Counted from the stretch's first letter, positions 1-7,302 are shown. The stretch is DNA of 22,910 bases from JAZKFT01 sp043760535 (GCA_043760535.1 JAYUOV010000339.1:1-22910), one strand, 5' to 3'. Numbers and translations are program-made. Notes: generated by a model from the letters alone, not told the origin.

Positions 1-2
1 TG

Positions 3-341
3 TTCCTGAAAAAATCAATCACCATATTATGTATGCTTTGCATATTTGCACCGTCGGTTAGCCGGTGGGCTGCTTATGTGCATTGTAAAATAGCTGAAAT
101 AAGTATGCAAAAAGATTGTGGTTGCGATAACATAATTACACAACATTTGCTAAATACCAACGACCACGAAGCGCCGTTGCAACTGGTTCAAAAAGCATTT
201 TCCGATTGGCAGTTTGAGGAAAAAGCAAGCGTACAAACCACATTTTTATGGAACAAAAATAGCAAAGTTTATTTTCCAATAAATAATACCCATCTACCCA
301 AAGATCTGGTGCAAAATATTTTCCACCCGCCGGGTTGCTAA
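3..341 (+). CDS. Small exported protein, 5' end cut off by the window edge
   Basis: The frame is open from the window's first bases to a TAA at 339-341, so the true start probably lies upstream; the first in-frame ATG (33) falls inside what reads as a signal peptide (FLKKSITILCMLCIFAPSVS). The visible mature part has a YVHCK segment, a DCGCDN cysteine cluster and ends in FHPPGC. A His-Tyr/Cys motif near the N-terminus, a Cys pair and a terminal Pro-Pro faintly resemble the HYC_CC_PP small-protein family of Bacteroidota, which is often found near metal-handling genes, but the match is weak. No function can be assigned. It is followed by a 163-bp gap before the next likely start, so it need not be in an operon with that gene. 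Confidence 0.55.
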   Translation, partial: FLKKSITILCMLCIFAPSVSRWAAYVHCKIAEISMQKDCGCDNIITQHLLNTNDHEAPLQLVQKAFSDWQFEEKASVQTTFLWNKNSKVYFPINNTHLPKDLVQNIFHPPGC

Positions 342-385
342 AGGTTTCATATCATTTTCTATTACATGCCGGTTACAACAAATGC

Positions 386-422
386 CCGTTAAACAGCGCA
401 GAAAGAAACAGCTATTTAACGG
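386..422. other. 8-bp inverted repeat upstream of the lipoprotein gene
   Basis: CCGTTAAA (386-393) and TTTAACGG (415-422) form a perfect inverted repeat with a 21-base loop. The loop region contains a short direct repeat, AAACAGC, at 391-397 and 406-412. It lies between the first small gene and the lipoprotein gene. It could be a weak terminator or an operator, but there is no U-tract on the plus strand. Confidence 0.3.
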
Positions 423-504
423 ATAATTCCATTTTGTGTATCTGTTGCTATGCATGTATATATCTGCAATTCTTCTATTTTTTACAACAAAAAAAACACC
501 AGCC

Positions 505-1404
505 ATGAAAGCAATATTCATCATAATATCCGCCTGCATTTTATTTACAGCTTGCAGCAATAAAATAATACCATCGGCCACGCCGGTAACCAACCAACTA
601 ACGACAGATAGTAAGGGAATACCTATGTTATTAGGGCATTGTACACCTGCTACCATGCAGCAAAAGCCTTTTAGTAAATGGTACGATTCAGCCTTTAACG
701 CCTATCAGCCAAGCTTAGAGCAAGTGTTGGTTTTAAAAGAAAAATTAAGTAATACCGAAGTAGAAATCTTTCTCGGCACCTGGTGTGGCGATAGCAAAAG
801 GGAAGTGCCCCGCTTGCTGAAAACCCTTATCAGCAGCGGTGTTGACACCAGCAACATTCACCTAATAATGGTACACCACGAAGGCGCAGCTTACAAGCAA
901 AGTCCCCAACATGAAGAAAAAGGAAAGAATATTTTTCGGGTACCAACTGCTATTATTTATCAAAACAAAAAAGAGATAGGCCGTGTAATAGAGTTGCCGG
1001 TGGAAAGCTGGGAAAAGGATTTGGTAAAGCTAGCCACCAAGCAGCCATATACGCCTAACTATAATGCGGGTAACCAATATATGGCTAACATTAAAAGCAA
1101 AAAAATGAACGAAGCCACTTTGGAAAAATTAGTAGAACGCTACAAAACATCTTTTAATAATTCAGGACAATTGAATGCTATTGGCTATTTGTTTTTATAC
1201 CAAAAACAAACCGCAAAAGCATTACAGACATTACGCCTTAATACCCTCCTTTTTAGCAATGACAGTAATACATGGGATAGCCTTGCAGAAGCTTATGCCA
1301 GCGTAGGTAACAAACCCAAGGCCATTGAACTGTATAAAAAAGTATTAGAGATGCAGCCCGGAAATACCAATGCAACTGAACAAATAAAAAAGCTTAGGGA
1401 ATAA
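505..1404 (+). CDS. Thioredoxin-family lipoprotein with C-terminal TPR repeats
   Basis: The open frame extends back to 436, but ATG 505 is preferred because it starts a clean lipoprotein signal (MKAIFIIISACILFTAC, Cys17 as the lipidated residue). The residues after Cys17 (SNKIIPS) carry no acidic run, so the Bacteroidota surface-export signal appears absent and an inward periplasmic location is inferred. Residues about 70-175 form a thioredoxin-like domain with WCGDS at 93-97 and a candidate cis-proline in VPT (146-148). The second redox cysteine is replaced by Ser97, so it cannot work as a classical dithiol oxidoreductase. Residues about 220-295 look like one or two TPR units (AEAYASVGNKPKAIELYKK). 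Substrate and partner are unknown. Total length from this start is 299 residues. Confidence 0.8.
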   Translation: MKAIFIIISACILFTACSNKIIPSATPVTNQLTTDSKGIPMLLGHCTPATMQQKPFSKWYDSAFNAYQPSLEQVLVLKEKLSNTEVEIFLGTWCGDSKREVPRLLKTLISSGVDTSNIHLIMVHHEGAAYKQSPQHEEKGKNIFRVPTAIIYQNKKEIGRVIELPVESWEKDLVKLATKQPYTPNYNAGNQYMANIKSKKMNEATLEKLVERYKTSFNNSGQLNAIGYLFLYQKQTAKALQTLRLNTLLFSNDSNTWDSLAEAYASVGNKPKAIELYKKVLEMQPGNTNATEQIKKLRE

Positions 1405-1658
1405 TCATCTACAAAGCATCCTTTGGGGTGATGCAATCAAACGCTTCTTCTTGATTGTGTACATAGGCCAGTAAATAGCAACCCATTTCTGACCCTGTAG
1501 TAAATATTTACAACAAATGCTTATGACATAGCATTAAATAATAGGGCTAATCATTTTTACGGGTATCCAATTTTATTCAATCCATCCTGTTTACTAAGTG
1601 AATGATGACATTATAAAATTCCGCCGTAAATTGATGCTTGTTCTAAAAAGCTAACCCT
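1405..1658. other. Intergenic region before the patatin gene
   Basis: A 254-bp gap between two plus-strand genes. It holds two small hairpins near its left end: GCATC/GATGC (1417-1434) and CAATCAA/TTGATTG (1434-1440 and 1451-1457). These may form a weak terminator for the lipoprotein gene. A 32-codon open stretch on the minus strand (about 1409-1507) has protein-like composition but no ribosome-binding context. No clear promoter is visible before the patatin ATG. Confidence 0.35.
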
Positions 1659-3272
1659 ATGCAAACCCAACTGAAAGGCTTTAAACAGTTTATTGCCGAC
1701 ACCAGAGTGGACGAAGACATTGTACGACCCACTATGGCTGTTCTAATGGCAAGAGAAAAGAAAAAAACGGGCATTGAAAAAATGCCCGTTTTTAGCGATA
1801 TGATAAAAACAGAAGCTGGCAAAACCTACCAATACGTAAACTATGTGCAGGAAGGCGGTGGTGTGCTGGGAGTAGCTTTGGTGGGCTACACTTATGTTTT
1901 AGAAAAAATGGGCATTCGCTTTTTAAAGCTTGCTGGCACCAGTGCTGGAGCTATTAATACCATGATGCTGGCTGCAGTTGATAAAAAAAATTATACCACA
2001 GCCGAAAAAGAACTCAACGAAACCTTTACCACTAAATCGGAGATTATTTTGTACGAAATGCTCAACTACGATTTGTGGAATTTGGTAGATGGCAGCAAGT
2101 TCGGAAAACGGCTGATTCGTATGGCAATTAAGGCAAAAAACAATTTGAAACTGATTATTAAAGTACTGCTTTTTAGCCTAGTAATAGCATTGGTAAGTTC
2201 GCTATTTTTTGGGCTGGTAAGCCTGTTTAATACAGATGGTGATAGGCTGATGGATTCGGCAAAATGGGTAATAAAAATTGTATCGCTTGTTGCGGTTTCT
2301 TCGGTTTTAATATTGGGTATAGTAGGTGGTGTTATGGCTTATTACCTCAAAAGGTTTTCTAAGTCGAGTTTTGGCATTAACCCGGGCAAAAATTTTCATA
2401 AATGGATGACAGATATACTGACCCGAAATGGTGTAAAAACAAAAGACGATTTGGATGCAAAAATGACTGAAAGTTTTAAAGGGATACAGCTAAGTGCAGA
2501 GCGAAAAGCGATGCAATACGCCCATGATGATGATAAAGTAGCACCACCATTTCTTACCATTATAGCCAGCGATATTACTAACCAAACCAAGGTAGAATTT
2601 CCCCTAATGGCTAGCGAATACTGGGCGCAACCCGGCAAAGTAAATCCAGCAGATTATGTACGTGCCAGCATGAGCATCCCTATTTTTTTCGAACCTTTTA
2701 AAATAGATGTTACTGGAGTATTGCAACAAAAAAATACCGGCACCAAACTAAAAGCCTTTGCTGAAAACCAGCGCACAGTGGAGCAAAAAATTGTACAATT
2801 TGTAGATGGTGGCATCCTCAGCAATTTCCCTATCAATGTGTTTCATAACCCTAAAATAGAATGGGCACGTATACCTACATTAGGTGTAAAACTGGAAGAT
2901 GAAGAACACGAAAAACCGGCAGATAAGAAGGCCAACGAAGCTGTAAAGCCGAAGCGTAATCTGGGGCCTTTTTTGGGCAGCATTCTTAGTACCATCCGTT
3001 TTTACTACGACCGAGATTTTTTAAAACGCAATATGATTTACGAAACCTGTATTGCACACATAGATGTAGAAGGCATTAACTGGCTGGATTTTGGCATAAA
3101 AGAAGCAACCCAGAAAAAGCTTTTTTTACAAGGTGCCAAAGCTGCCAAAACCTTTTTTCTCGGCAGCGAAATTGGTGGTAATTTTTGGGTAGATGGTAAA
3201 GAAAAGCCCTTTAAAGCCTACGACTGGGAGGAATTTAAAAAAGAAAGGCAGAAAATGGTAAAGGGTGGGTGA
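1659..3272 (+). CDS. Patatin-like phospholipase with internal two-helix membrane segment
   Basis: A 537-residue protein with all parts of a patatin hydrolase: the oxyanion-hole glycine loop GGGVLG (66-71), the nucleophile motif GTSAG (93-97, Ser95) and the catalytic Asp in DGG (383-385). The family uses this Ser/Asp dyad to cleave acyl esters of phospholipids or neutral lipids. Between nucleophile and Asp, residues about 164-190 and 203-230 are two strongly hydrophobic stretches separated by a short polar turn (NTDGDRLMD), reading as a membrane hairpin inserted in the catalytic domain. There is no signal peptide, so a cytosolic domain tethered to the inner membrane is inferred. A Lys/Glu-rich stretch lies near residue 405-430. 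Substrate is unknown. A perfect 13-bp hairpin lies inside the frame at 1763-1793. Confidence 0.85.
   Translation: MQTQLKGFKQFIADTRVDEDIVRPTMAVLMAREKKKTGIEKMPVFSDMIKTEAGKTYQYVNYVQEGGGVLGVALVGYTYVLEKMGIRFLKLAGTSAGAINTMMLAAVDKKNYTTAEKELNETFTTKSEIILYEMLNYDLWNLVDGSKFGKRLIRMAIKAKNNLKLIIKVLLFSLVIALVSSLFFGLVSLFNTDGDRLMDSAKWVIKIVSLVAVSSVLILGIVGGVMAYYLKRFSKSSFGINPGKNFHKWMTDILTRNGVKTKDDLDAKMTESFKGIQLSAERKAMQYAHDDDKVAPPFLTIIASDITNQTKVEFPLMASEYWAQPGKVNPADYVRASMSIPIFFEPFKIDVTGVLQQKNTGTKLKAFAENQRTVEQKIVQFVDGGILSNFPINVFHNPKIEWARIPTLGVKLEDEEHEKPADKKANEAVKPKRNLGPFLGSILSTIRFYYDRDFLKRNMIYETCIAHIDVEGINWLDFGIKEATQKKLFLQGAKAAKTFFLGSEIGGNFWVDGKEKPFKAYDWEEFKKERQKMVKGG
1763..1793 (+). other. Terminator-like perfect hairpin inside the patatin coding region
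   Basis: Arms at 1763-1775 and 1781-1793 are perfectly complementary over 13 bp with a GAAAA loop. The stem core is CGGGCATT/AATGCCCG and the right arm ends in five T. This is the layout of an intrinsic terminator, located about 105-135 bases after the start codon and encoding residues around KKTGIEKMPVF. It may be chance or an internal attenuator. Confidence 0.5.
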
Positions 3273-3274
3273 GT

Positions 3275-3301
3275 GCTAACCGTTGACTGTCAACGGTTAG
3301 C
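3275..3301. terminator. Palindrome between convergent patatin and aminotransferase genes
   Basis: Arms 3275-3287 and 3289-3301 (GCTAACCGTTGAC and its complement) are perfectly paired over 13 bp around a single central base; the real loop would be 3-5 bases. It starts 2 bp after the patatin stop and lies 10 bp from the end of the opposing gene. Neither side has a U-tract, so it would be a non-canonical bidirectional terminator or an mRNA 3'-end stabiliser. Confidence 0.5.
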
Positions 3302-3311
3302 AGGTAAAAAC

Positions 3312-4529
3312 CTACGCTTCCACGGCCTGTTCTGCCAGCACTTTTTTAATAGCGGCCACCATTTGTTCTCCCTTAGCCTGTATTTGTTCTTCCGTCCACG
3401 AAAGGCTGATGGCTGTGGAAATACAGCGGCTCATAATGGCATCGCTGGCAGCAAAGGTTTTATAGGCATAACTCTTTAAAGCTTCGGTTACTGCGGGGCT
3501 TTGGCCATTAAGCATTACAGCATTTTTAAGATGGTCCCACTTGGTAATGTAATGCCAGTTATTTACGAACCAATAGAAATGGCCACCTAATGCGTTCTGG
3601 CTTTTCATTTCGGCCATAAATGCTTTGGTAAGTTCTTCGGTAGGTAAAAACCAACTGAGGAAAGCAAAATTATCACCTTCTGGATCGGGCACCACTCTAT
3701 AGGTTACTTCTTCTACCTGGCTTAAAATATTTTTCAGTTGCAGGTTGTTCTTTTTTTGGGTGGCCAATATTTTATCCAGCTTTCTTATTTGTGCTAAGCC
3801 TACGGCTGCATGTAATTCGCTAATGCGGAAATTATAGCCAATAAACGGGTGTAAATCTGCACCGCGGTCTACGCCTTTATGGTCGTGGCCATGGTCTGTA
3901 TATCCATCGCATTTTTCGTAAACGTCTTTGCTGTTGGTCATTACCACACCGCCTTCGCCACAGGTAATGGTTTTTACAAAATCGAAACTAAAAGTACCTG
4001 CATGGCCAATAGTACCTAGCATTTTACCCTTATAACTGCCGCCAATACTTTGGCAGGCATCTTCTAATAATATTAAGTTGTGCTCTTTGCAAATACTTAC
4101 CAAAGCATCCATATCGGCCATGCTGCCGCACATGTGTACAGGCATAACGCATTTTGTTTTGGGGGTAATGGCAGCTTTTACAGCCTCGGGGTTCAGGGTT
4201 AATGTTTCATCTATATCTACCATTACCGGTATGGCGCCAACGGAAAGTACCGCCTCAAAACTTGCCACAAAAGTAAAGGCCGGCATAATTACTTCGTCGC
4301 CGGCACCAATGCCTAAAGCCGCCATGGCTGTGGTAATTGCCGCTGTGCCACTGCTTAAAAGCTGTGCATGGTCACATTTAAAAGTATTGCAAATTGCGGC
4401 TTCCAGTTCTTTAGCCTTCCATATATTCTTGCGTGGCCCATCGAAACCATACCGCATCAGGATGCCGGTTTCCAGCACATCATTTACTTCTTTGCGTTCT
4501 TCGGCGCCCCAAAATTCAAAACCTGGCAT
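3312..4529 (-). CDS. kdnA: DegT/DnrJ/EryC1/StrS aminotransferase, KdnA-like (8-amino-Kdo synthesis)
   Basis: A 405-residue fold-type I PLP enzyme of the sugar aminotransferase family. Visible motifs: SGTAA (60-64) for phosphate binding, EDACQ (156-160, Asp157 to the pyridine nitrogen), and Lys186 in SFDFVKTITCGEGG, the expected Schiff-base lysine. Several stretches match what I remember of Shewanella KdnA, 8-amino-3,8-dideoxy-manno-octulosonate transaminase: the MPGFE start, VHMCGSMADMDA, DHGHDHKGVDRGA, PDPEGD, YWFVNNWHY and SDAIMSRCIS. KdnA aminates 8-oxo-Kdo made by the dehydrogenase KdnB, giving a lipopolysaccharide core sugar. No KdnB-type gene is in the window, so the pathway role is inferred from the protein alone. 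A candidate promoter box lies about 38 bp upstream of the start. Confidence 0.8.
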   Translation of the reverse strand: MPGFEFWGAEERKEVNDVLETGILMRYGFDGPRKNIWKAKELEAAICNTFKCDHAQLLSSGTAAITTAMAALGIGAGDEVIMPAFTFVASFEAVLSVGAIPVMVDIDETLTLNPEAVKAAITPKTKCVMPVHMCGSMADMDALVSICKEHNLILLEDACQSIGGSYKGKMLGTIGHAGTFSFDFVKTITCGEGGVVMTNSKDVYEKCDGYTDHGHDHKGVDRGADLHPFIGYNFRISELHAAVGLAQIRKLDKILATQKKNNLQLKNILSQVEEVTYRVVPDPEGDNFAFLSWFLPTEELTKAFMAEMKSQNALGGHFYWFVNNWHYITKWDHLKNAVMLNGQSPAVTEALKSYAYKTFAASDAIMSRCISTAISLSWTEEQIQAKGEQMVAAIKKVLAEQAVEA

Positions 4530-4566
4530 GTATGTAAAGTTTAAATATTTTTAAATATTATAGCTG

Positions 4567-4574
4567 CGAAGGTA
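4567..4574 (-). promoter_or_regulatory. Candidate Bacteroidota -7 box of the KdnA-like gene
   Basis: On the minus strand the bases read TACCTTCG, one mismatch from TAnnTTTG, with the start codon about 38 bases downstream. A TTTG lies upstream but with a 25-base spacer, longer than usual, so the -33 element is uncertain. Confidence 0.35.
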
Positions 4575-4632
4575 AGAGGTGATATTGCCACGGATGGCAC
4601 AAATGAACACGAATTAATTTTGTACCTTTTTA

Positions 4633-4656
4633 GTGGTCGGTGAAAACACCGACCAC
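4633..4656. repeat. GTGGTCGGTG hairpin with AAAA loop
   Basis: GTGGTCGGTG (4633-4642) and CACCGACCAC (4647-4656) are a perfect 10-bp inverted repeat around AAAA. It lies between the end of the DUF2071 gene and the start of the KdnA-like gene, both on the minus strand. No U-tract follows on either strand. Near-identical 10-mers occur as a widely spaced inverted pair at 21164-21173 and 21311-21320. Confidence 0.55.
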
Positions 4657-4660
4657 GACA

Positions 4661-4692
4661 GCTGCCAACCTCTAACCCCCAATCCCTAATTT
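4661..4692 (-). repeat. Degenerate heptad repeat overlapping the DUF2071 3' end
   Basis: Read on the minus strand, the bases are ATTAGGG ATTGGGG GTTAGAG GTTGGCA, a run of seven-base units. The same motif family appears at 10991-11022, 11071-11105 and 20961-21000. The unit run crosses the DUF2071 stop codon and supplies its last codons (LGIGG). Confidence 0.5.
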
Positions 4693-5430
4693 CTGCCTCA
4701 GGTATCTCGGCTTCCGCACCACAACCTCCGACCCTTTTGCCAGAAAAACCGATTGCGGATTTACAGACAAATAGGGAACAAATGCTTTGCCGTAAAGTTT
4801 TTCAATATTGTAATCAGCCTCAAAAGAAGTAACGGGATACACTTCCCAACGGGGATGTGCTACACCATATTCGATGGTAGTTTTTGGGGTCAGTTCGTTA
4901 TAACCCCAATAATGTTCAAAAATGAATTCTTCTTCGCTGCCAGGCTGTATAAGCGATGGCGAATTGGCAGCCTGTACTTTTAAATTATTCCATTTGCCTT
5001 TCGTTTTCCAATCGTACGAAACGGAAATATCAGTAGCCGTTTCCACAATCTGATGCCGCATGGGCATAGCGCTATAATGTTCGTTGTATAGGCCATTGGC
5101 CATCCATGCTATTATGTGGCGTGGCACTATTTCGCTAATGAAAGCCACACCTCTTTTCCAGTTTTGGCCATCAAAATGTTTTACATATAGCCGCAGGTTT
5201 ACCTCTTCAAAATGGGTATGCAGTGGCCATTTTACCCCCAGCACTTTTGTTTGGTTAAACATAAAACCAACCACACTAACCAATGCTTTTCCATTCCATA
5301 AATCCAGTTCGGTAAATGGCGGAATAAAAGGTTTTAGAATCTCCGGCGGCACTTCGTAATTCAGCATTATCAAATGTTCCCAGTTGGCAGAGAGAAAGGT
5401 TTTGCGGGGAGAAGGTGTTGTGTTTATCAA
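4672..5430 (-). CDS. DUF2071 family protein (YqjF-like)
   Basis: A 252-residue soluble protein matching the DUF2071 pattern: N-terminal ANWEHLIMLNYEVPPEILKPF, a central FEEVNLRLYV strand, and a late FIFEHYWGYNE followed by YGVAHPRWEVYPV. The family is uncharacterised; its fold is regarded as related to acetoacetate decarboxylase. No signal peptide or membrane segment is seen, so it is probably cytosolic. Its ATG overlaps the stop of the upstream small membrane protein by four bases (ATGA, 5427-5430), which implies co-translation. The last residues LGIGG and the stop come from a heptad repeat also found elsewhere in the window, so the natural C-terminus may have been replaced. Confidence 0.8.
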   Translation of the reverse strand: MINTTPSPRKTFLSANWEHLIMLNYEVPPEILKPFIPPFTELDLWNGKALVSVVGFMFNQTKVLGVKWPLHTHFEEVNLRLYVKHFDGQNWKRGVAFISEIVPRHIIAWMANGLYNEHYSAMPMRHQIVETATDISVSYDWKTKGKWNNLKVQAANSPSLIQPGSEEEFIFEHYWGYNELTPKTTIEYGVAHPRWEVYPVTSFEADYNIEKLYGKAFVPYLSVNPQSVFLAKGSEVVVRKPRYLRQKLGIGG

Positions 5431-5702
5431 AATGCTAATGGTTCGTTTTGGTTGTTTATTGGGCTTTTGTTCTTTTTGGCAAATAGTAATTTTACCAAGT
5501 TCCAGTTAAAGAAAACAGTCCACCAAAAAGCCATCCACAAAGAATGAAAAATCCGGTGTTTCATGGTTTCTTGTGTGTCCGAAGTCATATAATCGCCTAT
5601 GTAGGATAGTAAAAACCACAATAACCCCATACATAAAAATAATAGCCCAAATTGTTTTATGGGAGGTTGGGTTTGGTACCAGATATTTATTTTTTTTAGC
5701 AT
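5427..5702 (-). CDS. Small two-helix membrane protein, coupled to DUF2071 gene
   Basis: A 91-residue protein with two hydrophobic segments at about 18-36 (FGLLFLCMGLLWFLLSYIG) and 52-72, separated by a short acidic/polar loop (DYMTSDTQETMKHR), and with a charged C-terminal tail. I do not recognise the family. Its stop codon overlaps the DUF2071 start as ATGA, the classic sign of translational coupling, so the two probably work together or at least are made in fixed ratio. A start at 5718 in another frame overlaps it but lacks protein-like composition. The next upstream gene on this strand ends 109 bp away, so this gene likely opens the two-gene operon. Confidence 0.7.
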   Translation of the reverse strand: MLKKINIWYQTQPPIKQFGLLFLCMGLLWFLLSYIGDYMTSDTQETMKHRIFHSLWMAFWWTVFFNWNLVKLLFAKKNKSPINNQNEPLAF

Positions 5703-5754
5703 TGTTTATACACTTCAATTGTTTGCAACATAGATTTAATATGTAACAGCCATT

Positions 5755-5782
5755 ATGAAAACTTTGTTGTTTTGTTTTTCAT
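5755..5782 (-). terminator. Weak AT-rich hairpin after the GHL10 hydrolase gene
   Basis: ATGAAAA (5755-5761) and TTTTCAT (5776-5782) can pair over 7 bp around a 14-base loop, 30 bp beyond the stop codon. The stem is short and AT-rich, so termination strength would be low. Confidence 0.25.
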
Positions 5783-5811
5783 AAATTATTTTAGAAACCC
5801 TGTATTCATTC

Positions 5812-7302
5812 TCATTTCACTAGCACCACCCCGCTTTCATTATTGTTCCAGTCCAAAGCACTTACACCTATTTGTTTACCAATATATTGTGCTAAAAACT
5901 TTTCATCCAATAGCAGTTGGTCTGCACCTTCAAAAAGCTTTACCATATTGTCCGCATCATTACGCTCTGCTTTGCCGGTAGTAAAAGCATACACTACGTA
6001 ACTACGCAGCCTTTCACTTTTAATACCTTTTTTTACCAATATATTTTTCCCCGATTTACTTACAAAAGGGTTGGGCGGCGGTACACTATCAATCCATTTC
6101 ATGGGCGGTACAATAGCTAGGTTTTTGTAGTAATTATTACGTAGCGTATCGTTCCAGCCATTCGGGTTTTTGTAAAAACTTTTGGCACTAAAGTAGGCAC
6201 TACCCTGTATATTTTCGTGTGCACGAAGCATATTTATTTGGCGGGGCAATTGGTTTTTGTCCTTCCAGGCTGCATTGCTACCGGCACGGTAAAAGCCATG
6301 GCCTATGTACACTTGCCTGCCGTAACTATGCTTGTCCCACCACTCCACCAATGTTTCGTAATCGGCACGGGGGTGGCCGATTTCCCAATAGAGCTGCGGT
6401 AGCACATAATCTATCCAACCCATTTTTTGCCACAATAAAATATCGGCGTATAGGCCGTCGTAATTGGTAAGGGCGTTTGTTTCGCTGCCATCAGCATCCT
6501 CTTTTTTATTGCGCCAAACACCAAAGGGGCTGATGCCGAATTTTACGTTAGGGTTGACGCTTTTGATGGTTTTGCTCAAAACCAGAATGATACTATCGCA
6601 ATTGCTACGGCGCCAATCGGCACGGCTCAGGCCATTGCCATATTTGCGGTACGTTTCCCCATCGGGAAAATCTTTGCCGGCTATTGGGTATGGGTAAAAA
6701 TAATCGTCGAAATGGATGGCGTCCACATCGTACCGTGTTACAATATCTTTTACCACATTGGTTACAAACTTTCGGGCATCGGGGTTGCCAGGATCAAAGT
6801 ATTTTTTAACCGCTTCCGAACCGCCACCATAATTAAGAAACCAACTTTTCTGTATGCGGGTTATATGGTTGGGTGCAATGGTGCTTTTACTAATGTTCAT
6901 CACCGCTCGGTAAGGATTGCACCAGGCATGAAACTCCATATTGCGTTTATGGGTTTCTTCTATCATAAATTTCAGCGGGTCGTAATAAGGTGTTGGCGGT
7001 AGGCCTTGTACGCCATTTAGGTATTCGCTCCAAGGCTCTAAAGTGCTGGGGTAAAATGCATCGGCTACCGGGCGTATCTGCATAAATACGGTGTTGAGCC
7101 CACATCGTTGCAGCACATCCAGCATCTTAATAAATTCAGCCTTTTGGCTATCTACAGGCAGGCCTTTTTTACTAGGCCAGTCTATATTTTCCACACTGGC
7201 TATCCATGCCCCACGAACTTCGTATTTGGGGTTTTGTGCGTTGGTAAAAACAACAACCCCACAAAATAGTAGGGTTAACAAAAAGTGTTTGATACATTTC
7301 AT
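5812..7302 (-). CDS. Secreted GHL10/DUF187 family glycoside hydrolase
   Basis: A 496-residue protein starting with a Sec signal peptide (about 1-22, MKCIKHFLLT followed by a hydrophobic core and TNAQ). The mature protein begins with VRGAWIASVENIDWPS, the hallmark opening of the GHL10 (DUF187) domain. It continues with QIRPVADAFYPS (75-86), EFHAWCNPYRA (123-133) and HFDDYFYP (197-204), the acidic residues of which are likely catalytic. The C-terminal 85 residues look like a small beta-sandwich module. The E. coli relative DigH (YddW) cleaves glycan strands of denuded peptidoglycan; a similar cell-wall role is inferred here. A TATCTTCG box (minus strand, 7307-7314) lies only four bases before the ATG, which would give a nearly leaderless transcript if used. 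Confidence 0.85.
   Translation of the reverse strand: MKCIKHFLLTLLFCGVVVFTNAQNPKYEVRGAWIASVENIDWPSKKGLPVDSQKAEFIKMLDVLQRCGLNTVFMQIRPVADAFYPSTLEPWSEYLNGVQGLPPTPYYDPLKFMIEETHKRNMEFHAWCNPYRAVMNISKSTIAPNHITRIQKSWFLNYGGGSEAVKKYFDPGNPDARKFVTNVVKDIVTRYDVDAIHFDDYFYPYPIAGKDFPDGETYRKYGNGLSRADWRRSNCDSIILVLSKTIKSVNPNVKFGISPFGVWRNKKEDADGSETNALTNYDGLYADILLWQKMGWIDYVLPQLYWEIGHPRADYETLVEWWDKHSYGRQVYIGHGFYRAGSNAAWKDKNQLPRQINMLRAHENIQGSAYFSAKSFYKNPNGWNDTLRNNYYKNLAIVPPMKWIDSVPPPNPFVSKSGKNILVKKGIKSERLRSYVVYAFTTGKAERNDADNMVKLFEGADQLLLDEKFLAQYIGKQIGVSALDWNNNESGVVLVK

Noticed and set aside
294..656. 120-codon minus-strand frame across the left intergenic region
   Set aside because: It overlaps the lipoprotein start and the end of the first gene and lacks domain-like patterns; the plus-strand genes explain the DNA better.
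4078..4554. 158-codon plus-strand frame
   Set aside because: It lies opposite the KdnA-like gene, whose motifs are unambiguous; the composition (Ser/Ala/Met runs) is that of an antisense shadow.
5506..5718. 70-codon minus-strand frame overlapping the small membrane protein
   Set aside because: The alternative frame (start 5702) has two clean hydrophobic segments and couples to DUF2071 by ATGA; this one has neither.
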